This document shows, piece after piece, positions 35,009-47,413 of a stretch of 64,000 bases of DNA (positions within the stretch are counted from its first letter, which is position 1; every line of letters begins with the position of its first letter). The notes under the pieces were generated by a model, which searched no databases, had not been told where the DNA came from, and worked only from the letters and a program-made list of their open reading frames with translations. The translations under genes and the position numbers were made by a program. The DNA comes from Branchiostoma floridae (taxonomy: Eukaryota; Chordata; Leptocardii; Amphioxiformes; Branchiostomatidae), in NCBI RefSeq assembly GCF_000003815.2, contig NC_049979.1, positions 16,737,933 to 16,801,932 of the forward strand, written 5' to 3'.

Positions 35009-38000
35009 CTGAAACGACAATATACGACGATTAGCCACATAAACAATAATAGAAATTTAAAATAGCCCTCAACTATAACATTTTGTGGTGAATACACACG
35101 GTCAGGATTCGTCCCCGTAAATAGAGAATACCCGCCCATTATATTGGCCGTAACAAAAGCATATATATATTCTCAAAGCAGAGGTTAGGTCGAAGGATAT
35201 GATACTGGCTAGTATGATCGGATCTCAAGAATGTGGCAACACAAGCCATGATATCACGGTAACTGTCCGAAAACTTACGGGGTCTGTTCCTCAGCTCCGT
35301 GACTTGGTTCTGCAGCTGCTGCTGCTGGTTACGGAGACTCTGCATAGTGCCCTCTAGCGACCGCTTCTCACTCTCCAGCCTCTGGGTGGTCCTCTGGAAC
35401 TGCTCCTCCTGCAAATTTGGCCGGAAGGTCAACACATTAAAACATCACAAGCAAAATTCTTTTTTTTAATTACTACATTTTTATATGTAAAAATCTCTCA
35501 TGTATGCGAACCTGTACGAATGGAAGGAGGATACTGAAACGTGAACTTGAAGGATGAAAATTCACGGCATCTATACTCCCAGTTAAAAGTGAACGATGTG
35601 TCTTTTCTATATGCCCGAATACGCCTGTATTTATAAGTATAAAGCTGCCTGTGACCTGTTCCTTCTTAAAGGCGGACATCCGTGAGGAATGGTCCCTCTC
35701 CATCCTCTCCACCTGCCGCCGGCTGGCCTCCTGGTGCTCCCGGTCCAGCTGCCGCAGCCGCTGATGATTAGCCTCCTCCATGGCTTTTAACTTGGCCAAG
35801 TCCTGTTCCTTCTGCTGCTGCATCTGGCGGAACAGCCGCTCTGTCTCCTCCTGTAACGTCATGATAGATTATCTTATGTTACTAGTATACTACCATGACG
35901 TTCATCCTTTGCAACATATCATTCTCTAGATCCGAACTTAAGTCCGTATACTCTTCAGCAGTGAGAACAGAACATCTTATTCAACAATTCACTATACTGA
36001 CGCTCTACAGTCTGCACACTAATGGGTATTTCCCTCTTTCTCGAACCAATCTTTAGTGTTTAGAATCAAACCCTTTATACCAAGTTTAAGGTTAATTGAT
36101 TATTTGCCATCAATTCACTTTAATTTACTTCACTTCACTCTTCAGTTCAAATTGCTAATAAAAGAGCAACAAGGACGAACTATTTTTGCCCAGGAACATG
36201 AAACACATGTAAATTTGCTTCATTTTCTGTAACCCATCTGTTATATCCAGACCTCCTGTTCCCTGATGATGACCCTGTTCTGCTGGTCCCTGACCCTCTC
36301 CGACTCCAGCCGCCTGTCGTAGTCCTTCAGCTGACACAAGGTGTGTTCCACCCGCTCACGATGTTCCTGAAGCTCCTGCAGAAAAAGGGGAAAACATCTC
36401 TATCTATGTATTATCACAAACAAAATGTATTGAACATCGCCGCTTGTGACAACTACCATTGTTTGCACATATTTGTAAGGTGTTGCCGAATATTCTCATT
36501 CAACACTGAGAAAACCAAGACCAGTTTGATATACAAGAACATAAACATTTCTGCCAATCAAGCTGTGATTACGAATAGAACTTGTATCGTAAACGCAACA
36601 CAGTGTTTGGTGTGATCGTCATAAATCATTTTAGACGGTTTACCTTCAGAAATTCATTGTACACGTCGTTAGCTTTAGGTCCGGCTGCCATCTCCCAGTA
36701 CATTTCATCCGCTGCCTCCACGGCTCTGATGACGTCATCATATTGTGTGTTTGCACTTAGGCTGTCCAGGACTGGCTGGACGTGGACTTCCATCAGCAGA
36801 TTCTGGTGACGTCATCAATAATATTGCATCATATGATGTGATGATCTTGAAGGAAATTAATGAAATGATCAAATACGAATGATGTTTGTCTACCTATAGT
36901 GATACTTACCTTCATCTCCCGGCAGTGCTCTTCTGACTTTGCTTCATTGTCACACAAATACTGGTACAGAATACCAGCCGAGCAACGGCCACCGTCATCG
37001 AAGGCCGCGCAGCGATCCTATGGAGAAAAAGTCAACATTGTCTACCCATGGTTGCCATTTTTGTGCCACGCGGATAGCTAATACTTGGTTGATGCGTCCT
37101 TAATTAACCTAGGTGTCTTCGTAAACTACAGAATCAAACCTCAATCCTGTCACCAACTTCTTGTAACCATCCCATAAATATCCACAGTGCGTAGGAAAAA
37201 AACTTGAAGAAACGTATACAACGTTATGTACGTAGTGTGTCAGATTAAGGTTGACTGTATCATACAAAATGTTACATGTTCTCTTTCGTCCCAGCTAACC
37301 CCTCTCTGTTGACTACTAACAAAGATGAATGAAAACAGGTCTATTATTAACTCACGAAATGTCAGACAAAGATCAAGATAAGCAAGATCTACAGGCAAGA
37401 TTTACAAAAAACAAGGTGATAAATGGCAAGGAAAGCTAGTGATATCTTAGATACCGACAATGATTGATCTTTCGCTTCTTCTAAGTAGTATATCTACCTC
37501 TAGTTCCTTCATGTTCTGCTGCATGAGCGCGGAGTCGCAGTCCAGCTGGGTGTCTGCCCGGAACCCGTCCAGGGCCATCTCAAAGAAGAACTGGTGATGT
37601 CCCAGCAGCTCCTGCTCGTCACACGGCAGCCGAGCGGACAGGGCCTTCATCTCGTCCCCGTAAATCTTCACTGCGCCATCAACTAAACGTACAGGTGATG
37701 AGGACAAATAAATGGGACATCAAAGCTGACTAAAACTGGTACTCTCTAGTATGATATACTTTTTAAAGTAAAGGTTAAGCTATTTACAATGTAGCCTTGG
37801 TCCCAGTCTCCTAAGCTACATCCGTGGTTAGCAGGCGAACAAGATTGAGCCAGTGATTGCTAAGAAGTACGGCACCCAGGCAACATGTAGTTTCAATTAC
37901 GCCTCAAAATGTTCTTGGGTGCCTTTATTTTCAAAATCAGCACCGGCAATTTTCGTTTTCGCCATTAGCTTGTAGACATGTTTATCCATGCCATCAGTTC

Positions 38001-41000
38001 AAGAGAATGTACTACTAGTCTTACCAGCCCGCTGGTAGGTCAGTTGCAGTGTTTGAGTCCACGAGTCCTCCATGTTTGGTACAGTCCCTGGTGTGTTGAT
38101 GGCAGTCACGTAACACTGCAACAGGTCAGCAAGCTCTACAAAGATGATGGGTTAGTGTGGTAAGGGATGTCGCCTTTCGTTTTCTTTCTTGGACACAGGT
38201 CAGCATTCCGGGCAAACATATGCAGCATGGAATTTGTTGTCGTCCTGAAGATTTTTGCTGAGATACCGCAGTAGCAGTAGCACATCGTGTCACTAGTGTT
38301 GGTGTTTCTTTTTGTTGTATGAGTGGTGCCGTAGCTTTCTATTGGGCCGCATAAACATGCGGTAACCAATGCGAGTGGTTTCTGTCCTTGGTGCTGAAAT
38401 GCAGTCAACTTGGCAACAATTTAATGCACTTGAATAGGCCCTTGTCTCTTTGTTCTACTTCATGACTGCTACAATGACAATTAATCATCAACTACCCATC
38501 GCTTCTTTCCAAATTGACTACCTTGAAAATTGCCCATTTTATTCGATACCTGTGATGTATATGGCCGAAATGGCAATATCGTGCCAACATGAAACAAAAT
38601 GTAAATGTGTTGAGAGATTGCAGAGCTAATGTGAGTTAAACTTACGATCCCCATTGATGATGTTTCCTGCTAAGTTTCTCTTGGGAGCGAACTTCTTCAC
38701 GATCTCCTTCTTGACCCTAGCCATGCCCTGGTGGAAGGCGCTGGTCACGTGCGAGGCGTAGCGTGGGTCCTCCATGTTTTGGATAACCTTCAAAAACGAA
38801 CGCAAATTGTGCATTCAATTTCTACCTAGGGTAGAATCTGATCTAATCTATCGTCTTTAAATGTTTCACAATATCGTGAATGTCCAACCTGATTACAGAA
38901 TGTCACAAAAATGATTTCATCTGCAATGCAGTATTTGGTTCCCGGTGAAAGCTCGCCAGTGAAAGTTTTGCATGATTGAGTTACTTTCTTCTGACGTTAT
39001 AGAAATCTGTTTTACCTCCTTGTCAGCCGAGGGTGGAGGAAGGGCGAAGGCGTCGAAATCCGAGAAAAATGTCAGGATGGACTTTCTAACTCGATTCTGG
39101 TCTGCCACGTCGTCATCAAAGCCATCGTCTGCTTTCAGCACCTGAAATATAGCAGCGGATGGAACACAATAAGGTCGGGCGAAACAAAACCTTTGATAGG
39201 GAATAATATCATTTATAAAAAGATCAGGCACAAATTCTAATGCGGGATGTAATACATTATCAAATAAAAGACCACTGCCCTATCGTTCGTAAGGTTTCAA
39301 TGAGACCAAGGACGAACTTACTTTCTCCAGCAGGTACGTCTTCATGCTGCACTTGTCGCCCTTCAGGTCCGTGATCTCCAGATCCACGTCCCTTAGCAGC
39401 CAGAAGAACTGCGGCAGGCACTCACTCACCCGCCGGATCTCCTCCGCACTCCTGGCACGGCTACTGCGCACCTGGATACTCTTGGACAAGTTCCCGATGT
39501 AGCTGGGGAAACATGATTTGAAACACCATCAGTTTACAGTAAATTAAGATGTATAACGTTACATTCTATTTAGTTTTTACAATATTTTTCTCATATACCT
39601 GTGTATTTGTGTAATCATAGTCTACTGTTTATGATTTTTTTTTCTTTTTGGCTGCGTTACATCTCTCGGCCACAGTATGTTGGATCTGCAATAACCCCGT
39701 TTTTTCTCATGGTTATGGCCATAAATGAGGTAGAAAAGAGTTGCTTACTGCAAACTCTGCAGATCATGGCTGTGTGGCACACTCTTGGTGTTGTAGATGA
39801 GTAGCGAGCCGAGCAGCACGCTGAGAGAGAAGATCTGGTTGTCCGTGTTCTCCTGCGCGTCGTGCGCCTCCATCCCCTCCGTGTCGAACAGCACCACGGT
39901 CACCTGCCGCCCGTCAGGCAGGGTGCGCTGGAACGGCTGCGCACCCATCCAGATTCCTGACACACAGGACTGGGATCATGAGTCTTAAACATTTCACGCT
40001 CTCATCTTTAGATTAGTCTAGGACATTTATCCATGAAAATGCAAAGTCAGTAATTGATAAGAACACGCTATACTATTGATGAACATGGTTATCACCTAGC
40101 CTTTTCGGGCACGGACTGGATACAAAACTCTATCTAATATCACACTCTGGAGCTTCTATTCTTTGCTATTCTAAAATCTTCCTTTGCTCTCAATAAACAC
40201 AAAAAATGATGATCAGCCTTTACGGCAACTTTCATTGAACATTATACCGAAATTAATCTGTATTCTGTATATTCGTAGCCTCTCTTCTACAGAGAAACAG
40301 ATATTTCGGAAGTGGAGAAACAGAGTGTTTGCCTGACCGAGTGTTTCCCTGTCCATCTTGTTGCCCAGCCGGAATCGCCCACCCTGCAGCTGACTCAGCA
40401 GGTACGACTTCCCTGTGCGACACCGTCCCACAATGCACACCGGGCACACCGGGCCCTTTATGGTCCTCAGTATGGCCAGGGCCTCCTCACACAGTTTCAG
40501 TCCGCATCGCTCCATACCGGGGATTTCTATATGAATACATAAAGAACGGTACTGAACCAAAGAAAAAATACAATTTTCATGATCTATCCCCATCAATTCA
40601 TATCTACAACTCCACTACTTTCAAGACTACTTCCTGGCACGTTTGATCAATTGCTGACGTCACGTATCCGCAAGATCACGTGTCGGTATTGATCCTGAAG
40701 TATTCGTGTATAAGTTTGTGCTGGAAGAAAGTTTAGCATTGTAGATTTGTTGTTCGTTGTTCGTTACCCATTTCACGACAAACGTTAACTTACCTACAAA
40801 TCGGTTGTTCAGCGAGTCCCACTCCAAGTTGTCCGGTATACACAGAGGAACAGAGCCGTGACCGGTGGAGGGGATGTGGGGACCGGCCGGCACCATGGGT
40901 AGCTCACTATCCAGGCTGAGGCCGGTCAGTGATAGGGGGCGGTCTTCGGGCTGGCCACGTGCACGGCGGGGCGATTTGCGGGGACGGAGTCCGGACGATG

Positions 41001-44000
41001 GGCCTGAATCGTTCCCTGCCACAAGCCTTCCGTATAGATGCGTAAAGGTGACAATTAGGAATTACAGTCAAGGAATGTTTGTTAGGATAAAAAGTGTAAT
41101 GCTTTTCAAATCTCACTGCAAATAAGACCCATAGTTTTGTATTTGGCCCAAATTATGATCCTACGTCCCTCAACTGGTCAGAAAAATGAGACTTGCATAA
41201 TTGAATTATGAAAGGCATATGCCCTTGGACTTTGGGTTGTGTAAATTAAATAACATTACTTTTTTTGCTTAGTTTATTGTTACATTGTGTTAATTCTCAC
41301 CAACATACTTACCCCTCAGGATGCACCCTCTTGAGCTGATGACATAAGCTCTTCAGTTTCAGGAACACGGTCTTTTCTGAATCGTCTGGCAGAAGCTGTA
41401 GCGGCTTTGACACTAAAGGAGCTGTGGTAGACAAACAAATTTCCTTTTGGACACATCTCAGCGAAAAATGAGGTTGCGTATGTCAGCCGTGGTGATTCAG
41501 TGTAAGAGCGCTGACTAGCAGATAGAGTGTGTACTACAACGGGATGTTTCAAGTCCTTCTATAAAGGTGAGTTACGTAATGGCTGTTTAAAATTCTACGT
41601 CTCGTCTTTTTCCTAGCCTTAGACTAAATGTCTATACGGTAAACGCATAATATTGCAGGGTATAATTCAACATTCCTTACAACGTAAACACTCCGTCATC
41701 TTGAACATTCGGAAGAGCAGATGGCACGTGAATCCACAGAAAACCCACGACAGATATCCGGATATAAGAGACATGTATGTGCTCTTTTAAGACTTTCTCA
41801 GCTTACATCCAGTCTTACAATGATATTACTTTCCTTCGTACATAATTGTGACCGCAATGTATTATTTGCTTTGCTCTAAAGAATAAATTCTGGTATCAAA
41901 CATTGATAAAACACAATATAGTAGAGACACAATGAGACAGCTTGGTTAACATAGGTGCCATTAACACATCTCTAACTCTATATGTTACATTGTCTATATG
42001 TCAAACGCTGTGCAAGTTGAATTGTGGTGACGTCAGTATAGCGCCTGTGGTCACAAGGTGTGAGTAAACAAACCAATGGGCTAAAGTCCACATCACGACT
42101 GGAACACAAAGAAGAAACGGGAACAAGATTTGCGTCGTGGTTCTGTAGGTATTTTCACCTACTATGAAAAGAGCAGCTGAGTAAATTTTGTAGGCAATTC
42201 GGTGATTCATTCAGAAATACAATTGAATCAGTGTGCAGAACAAAACGGTCCTGTAAACAAGTAAACATATCAATGCGCTGAAAGTGAATTGCAAACTCAA
42301 CGTATATTTTTCCTTACAGTATTGCATGCATTATACATTGGTCACAATGGCAGTTCCAGTTGCAATTACAGCATATGAGGTTAGTTTAATGACTAAGTAC
42401 TGCGCTGAGTATGTTTCATAATTTGTCCTCGGCCATGGTGGTGCACATTCTAAATAACTGTGTGGGTCATAATTGTACTTTTCGTAGTTCAACTTGGCTC
42501 AACATGGCGGCTGTGATGTTGGTGATTCTCCTTGTTCTCGCCCTTCCTGCAATCCCAGCGTGCCCGGATGGGTGTCGCTGTCTCACCAAACAAACCACCG
42601 TGATCTGCCACAACTCATCATTCACAACCGTCCCAAAGAACATCCCAGCCAACACCACCACTCTGGAGATACGATACACCAAACTCAGCTCTCTGCGGGA
42701 TGGAGACTTCGCGGGGTTGCCCAGCCTTGTGAACTTGACTGCTGACGAAAACGCCATCAGTACAATCGAACCCGGGTCGTTTAACGGGCTTCACAACCTC
42801 AAAGTGCTCAACATCGCCAACAATAAAGTTTCCAAGCTCCCACCTGGATTATTTAACGGTACACAAAACTTGACAACATTCAATGCTGTAAACAATGAGA
42901 TCAAAGCCGTCCCAGTCGGTCTGTTCACTCGCCACCCCTCACTTGCCACCGTCCATTTGAGTCATAACAACATTTCAGTCGTGGAGGAAGAGGCGTTTGC
43001 GTATATGACAAACCTGGCCGAAATTGAACTAAATGATAATCGCATACAAAAGATCACTTCCTCGTACTTCTACAATGCTAAAAGCCTAACGAGGTTGTCT
43101 CTTAGTAGTAACGACATCATGTACATCGGCTCTGGTGCCTTCCAAACCTGTACAAACCTACAGGAACTTATCCTGGACAACAACGTGCTGGAGGATTTTG
43201 TCGGAATCGTTGACCATCTTGGGAGCCTGCAAAAGTTATCTCTGAACAACAATCGCGTCAACCGCCTTAAGGCGCAAATAATCGAGGGCACGCCGGCGCT
43301 ACAATTCCTTTATCTCAGCAACAATAGAATAGAATACGTGGACGAACTCGCCTTCATAAGTCTGACTAATTTGAAATACTTGTGGCTGGACCTTAACCGC
43401 ATCCAGAACTTCAGTTTTGCCTTTCTAACAAACCTTGATATTCTCAACATCAGTTACAATAGTCTGAGGTCGCTACCGACTAACATGACGGACGCATGGC
43501 AGCTTCAGGAGTTGATACTATCGGGAAACCCCATCCAAGCTCTGAAGCCGAACGGGTTTGCGGGGCTGGACCACGTGCACGAGATAGAGCTGGCCAACAT
43601 CTCATGTATCAAGTCTGGCTGCCTGGGTCCACAGTCTCTGTGCGGTAACTTGGTCAACGTGGTCTTAGACAGCAACAACTTCACAGAGTTCCCTCGGGGT
43701 ATCTTTGACTGCGCATCTCTGACTTTCTTGAGCCTGGGCTACAATAACTTGGACCATCGCAGCTTCCACGCAGACGACTTCCATCCCCTGTCATACCTGA
43801 TGAGTTTACAATTCCCGGGGAACCACATTACCAACACATCTTCCCTGGCCCAGGCTATGCGCGCCATAGAACATCTCGCGTTTTTCGACATCAGGCAGAA
43901 CCCTATTGTATATCTACCAGAGAACGCGTTCTCTATACCATCGGTATCACGGGTAGCTATGAGCGGCATGAGGCTGAGTGTGTTAGACCCGGGGGCGCTC

Positions 44001-45390
44001 GGCGGCATCTCCAGTGTCACAGAGCTGGACTTGAGCTTTAACCGACTTCAGTACCTGCCAGGCCAAATATTTGATGGGCTGGGAGGTTTTGGTCAAGTTA
44101 ACACCGACGGAAACCCTTGGAAATGTGATTGCCAGATGTACGACTTCGCCAAATGGCTGCAACAGACTACCATGCAAATTGACGTGTACTGTCACTCTCC
44201 CACAAACTTGAGTGGCAAACACTTGAAGGACATCCCATTAGAAGAGCTCCAGTGCGATTGTATCCACTACCAAGCGCCCTCTATCGATACTACTGGGAGC
44301 GACAATCACACGGAAGTTGGGAGCACTGCAAGTCTGACGTGCAACGTCACGAGTTGTCCCGACCCCGCCGTCATCTGGTCTACTCCGCAGGGAGTCATTC
44401 TGTCTGTAGATTCGGAAATGCCTCGGTTCACGGTCAAGGGAAACGGGACACTTATGATAAAGAACATTACAGAATCTGATGCGGGGGAGTACCACTGCAT
44501 GGCAGTGAACTATCTCGGCAAGGATATGGCAACCGTCTCCCTGGAAGTGGGCTAATGCATGCATGTACAATAGTCAAAATCTCTTTAATGTGACACCCAA
44601 CTGCTGTTGTCTCTCGCATCGAATGTTAACAAAACTTTTCATGTCGAATTTCTTATTGGCAGCTTTCTCTGCTCTGATATGATCATTATATAGTAATTCA
44701 AAGTACCTGATACATGTCATGATCAGCAGAGCAACGCAAAGCCGTATGACAAACTACATGATTCAATATAAGCGCTCGCAATTAAAACATGACTGTTAAC
44801 TAATACTGTGCGTTCGTTTTTAATTTCACACCTCGTGTGTAAAAGCTGGCATGAGGAACACAAAGGGTCGCCAACGCGCATGGCAGATGAAAGACGTTGA
44901 AAACGAAAGTGAAAGCACCGTGTTGCTGACTGCACAGACGACATACTAAAATGGCGACTTACTTGTCTCCGGTAGGGCTTCCACAATACGGTCCATCTCC
45001 CTCACTATGTCGTTATACATGTCAGTACACCGTTTAGACTGCATCTGGGGAGGGAACTCAAATGTCATCGGATAGTGCAGGTGGAAAAAATAAAGTGCGA
45101 ATCCGTATGTTGCATCACATCATCTTGTTACGCCACATAAAAAACTCAGGGTCAATAGGTAGTATTCCTTTTCAAATTCACCCCTGCAAAACGACCTGAC
45201 CACTTTTTAATTACAATGTATACAGGAAGTATGTTATCCCAAGCTAGTTTCACCTTTGTACCTTGAATATATTGACCATCACAAAACACAATAGCAGTAT
45301 ATGGCTGTACAGAAAAAACGACAATGACGCTCCCACCTTTTCCAACGTATTCAGACGCTTGAAGGTCGGTACGGAAAAGAGTGCCGGAGA
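34959..45390 (-). CDS. Guanylate-binding protein-like large GTPase with C-terminal CaaX box
   Basis: Seventeen phase-consistent exons on the minus strand: 45390-45337, 45044-44963, 41412-41313, 41026-40794, 40526-40338, 39956-39749, 39502-39322, 39141-39016, 38787-38646, 38135-38025, 37682-37498, 37017-36910, 36802-36644, 36375-36253, 35850-35656, 35408-35279 and 35008-34959 (2376 nt, 791 residues plus stop). The GTPase domain has the P-loop GRCRTGKS with the GBP-type arginine, GIWMG, DTEG, and LRD (the GBP guanine-specificity motif). The helical middle domain follows (YVTAINTPGTVPNMED, like GBP YVNAI...), then a long Glu/Gln/Arg-rich coiled coil (exons 14-16). The last exon reads TVVHHGGGGGGCVVM, a CaaX box after a Gly hinge. 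Known role of the family: interferon-inducible or innate-immune dynamin-like GTPases acting on membranes and pathogens. About 160 residues precede the G domain, which vertebrate GBPs lack. The true start is probably further upstream, so the 5' end is partial. First two exons and the 41026 acceptor are the weakest parts. Confidence 0.85.
42504..44555 (+). CDS. Secreted leucine-rich-repeat plus immunoglobulin protein (LRR-Ig), single exon
   Basis: The reading frame is open from an upstream ATG at 42411 (714 residues). I prefer the ATG at 42504 (683 residues) because it sits in a good Kozak context (aacATGG) and begins a clear signal peptide (MAAVMLVILLVLALPAIPA). Order of domains: LRRNT cysteine cap (CPDGCRC...C), about 18-20 leucine-rich repeats of roughly 24 residues, LRRCT cap (NPWKCDC...), then one Ig domain with the paired cysteines (SLTCNV ... 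YHCMAV) and the DAGEYHC motif. The protein stops straight after the Ig domain (VSLEVG) with no membrane span or GPI-like tail, so it should be secreted. There are many N-glycosylation sequons. LRR-Ig proteins act in cell adhesion, neuronal guidance and, in amphioxus, pathogen recognition; which applies here cannot be told. The gene lies on the opposite strand inside the second modelled intron (44962-41413) of the GBP-like gene. Confidence 0.9.
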   Translation: MAAVMLVILLVLALPAIPACPDGCRCLTKQTTVICHNSSFTTVPKNIPANTTTLEIRYTKLSSLRDGDFAGLPSLVNLTADENAISTIEPGSFNGLHNLKVLNIANNKVSKLPPGLFNGTQNLTTFNAVNNEIKAVPVGLFTRHPSLATVHLSHNNISVVEEEAFAYMTNLAEIELNDNRIQKITSSYFYNAKSLTRLSLSSNDIMYIGSGAFQTCTNLQELILDNNVLEDFVGIVDHLGSLQKLSLNNNRVNRLKAQIIEGTPALQFLYLSNNRIEYVDELAFISLTNLKYLWLDLNRIQNFSFAFLTNLDILNISYNSLRSLPTNMTDAWQLQELILSGNPIQALKPNGFAGLDHVHEIELANISCIKSGCLGPQSLCGNLVNVVLDSNNFTEFPRGIFDCASLTFLSLGYNNLDHRSFHADDFHPLSYLMSLQFPGNHITNTSSLAQAMRAIEHLAFFDIRQNPIVYLPENAFSIPSVSRVAMSGMRLSVLDPGALGGISSVTELDLSFNRLQYLPGQIFDGLGGFGQVNTDGNPWKCDCQMYDFAKWLQQTTMQIDVYCHSPTNLSGKHLKDIPLEELQCDCIHYQAPSIDTTGSDNHTEVGSTASLTCNVTSCPDPAVIWSTPQGVILSVDSEMPRFTVKGNGTLMIKNITESDAGEYHCMAVNYLGKDMATVSLEVG

Positions 45391-45460
45391 CTGCCGTTAT
45401 TGAGCAAAGTTTCGGTGATGATGATATAACGTTATTCCCACGTATGAGTCACAACACGAC

Positions 45461-45537
45461 TTTCATTCTGCGATCCTTCTCCAGTGTTGGCTCTGTGCCA
45501 ATGGCTGTCAACACTGTGTAATCAAACCGCTGCAACC
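45461..45537 (-). CDS. Possible additional 5' exon of the GBP-like gene
   Basis: On the minus strand an AG acceptor (aatacag) opens a 77-nt segment reading LQRFDYTVLTAIGTEPTLEKDRRMK, and it closes at a weak donor (AAA|gtcgtg). It ends in phase 0, which fits the next exon at 45390-45337. The hydrophilic, non-repetitive protein looks coding, but I recognise no domain and have no start codon. It may equally be a chance open stretch. Confidence 0.35.
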
Positions 45538-45869
45538 CTGTATTACTGTACCAGTTACCGGGACAACGCAGATTCAGTAGTAGGATGAAGAAACTAAAGT
45601 TTGGCGTAAGAAACGAGGGGCAGATTTGAAGAATGAGTTGCACACAGATGTATATAATACAGCGACTCTATCAGTTGGCAGGGAAAACCCGGAAGGGACT
45701 TCCCCCACGTTATCCCATGAACGCATGCGTAGAATGGCTCAAATGACCTTTGATTGTGCTCTGCATACTAGTACCCAATTCTACATGTCTATTTATATAC
45801 AGGGAGTTTCCAGGCGAACTTTAAAAAGAACCAAAAGAGGAAATGAAATTTCGTCAAATGTGTGTACAG

Positions 45870-46302
45870 TAGGGCTGGGTATCGGTACCGCGTACCGGTA
45901 CAAAACCGGTTTTTCTTATTGGACCGGTCCAGAAAAACCGGACCTGAAAAAATTAGGTGGACCGGATGTTGTACCTATTATATAGTTAACATATTATTTT
46001 ATCAGGCATTCACACGTTTTGGCGCTTGCAGTTGGAAGAAAATGACAAGAGTGAAGTAGAGTAGAGTTTATAGTAGTTTCTACCAAGGTTTACAGTCAAT
46101 CGTACAGGTGCAGTTAGCGTTGTAGGATTTTAAAACGCCAGTGTAAGTCTAATACCCCACCAAACAGATTTCTTTGTAGTTTAATGGACCATTGGTATGA
46201 GTCATTCTGAATCAGGTCCAGGTTCAGGTCCGGACCTGGACCTGATCCTTTGGACCTGAACCGGACCTGGACCTGAATGTTCTGTACCGGTACCCAGCCC
46301 TA
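45870..46302. mobile_element. Non-autonomous hAT-like MITE with 8-bp target duplication
   Basis: Terminal inverted repeats TAGGGCTGGGTATCGGTAC / GTACCGGTACCCAGCCCTA, flanked on both sides by GTGTACAG (45862-45869 and 46303-46310). An 8-bp duplication and a TAGGG-type end are characteristic of hAT transposons. The interior is built of CCGG and GGACCTG palindromic motifs. 433 bp, no transposase. Confidence 0.88.
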
Positions 46303-46558
46303 GTGTACAGGCTTTGCCATATATGTAAACACTGTTTTATGCCTTGTTGGCAATCTATCCTTCTTTAACTAACCATTCTTCCGTTAGGTGCGTCAATTAG
46401 GAGTATAGCTGCTTTAAAAACACGGAGAAAACACCCATAAGCCATACTGATGACAGCCTCTGGATACTGACAAAAATTGTGTGAGCGTGCAAAAAAAAAA
46501 GTTGCCTTTATATATGACATCTGGTCAGGAAAAACATGGTATACCTTACAATAGATTC

Positions 46559-46564
46559 TTTATT
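46559..46564 (-). terminator. Putative polyadenylation signal of the SDR gene
   Basis: TTTATT on the plus strand (AATAAA on the minus) lies about 850 nt beyond the SDR stop codon at 47414. The intervening sequence is AT-rich with no supported gene, consistent with a 3' UTR. Motif match only. Confidence 0.35.
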
Positions 46565-47413
46565 TTTGTCCTTTGAATTTCCATCACATTTTCTTGGAAG
46601 ATGCTTCACTTCAAGGGCTCAAATTACATTGCAGGGAGCATGATTATGACGGAGTCAATACAATTTACACTGGAAAAGAGGCATTGTGACATCAGTATCT
46701 GTTTTCCTATATATTTTTGCAATTACAGTATCTATTTGCTCATTTAGGAGCTTCTTTGTACATTTTACTGCATCTGCGCAAACTTATTTCTATACAACAA
46801 AATTGTTCCGTGTGTGTCCATAATAATCATGTCAGTATAGCCTGAAAAAGATTTTTAAGTACATGCATAATTATCAAATCTTAGGCAGCATTGTCTACCT
46901 TCCCACACCTGATTTCTTTAAATTGACGTAGTATTGACAACATTCAAAGACTGCCAGTAGTGAATTTCAAGCTTTACATTGCAATATGCCTTTTGTTTCT
47001 ACCACTCAACTTACAGTCTGACTGTATAATTGATATGTACACTACATTGACCTTGTCCTCTATATTGAAAGAAAGTCCTTATGATTTCAGTACATTTTTG
47101 TATTACACGAATGTTAGAAGTTATCCTATACACAGCATTGAAAATTACATGAAAATCCTTAAATATGGGATAATCAGTATGTAAAAGTAAATTACATGTT
47201 TGCCTCAGTTATAGCCTTCTACATGCTATGGTTGGCTTTTGGTACAAAATATATACTCAACTGTACATGTTACTGATTATGATCAGGCTAAGGCAATGGA
47301 GAGAAAGTTAGCATTCCATTCATACCAACCTCTTTCTCATGAATCATTATAAACTTGTTTAGAATACAATTATTTTAACAAAGATGTGGCAGTTCTGGAC
47401 TGGGGCAATGATG

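Noticed and set aside
34888-35139. Longer minus-strand frame ending SLLYKS over the GBP last exon
   Set aside because: The incoming splice phase selects the other frame, which ends in the CaaX motif.
46960-47184. 74-residue frame with a hydrophobic start resembling a secreted protein
   Set aside because: It begins at GTG, not ATG, lies in the probable SDR 3' UTR and is AT-rich chance sequence.
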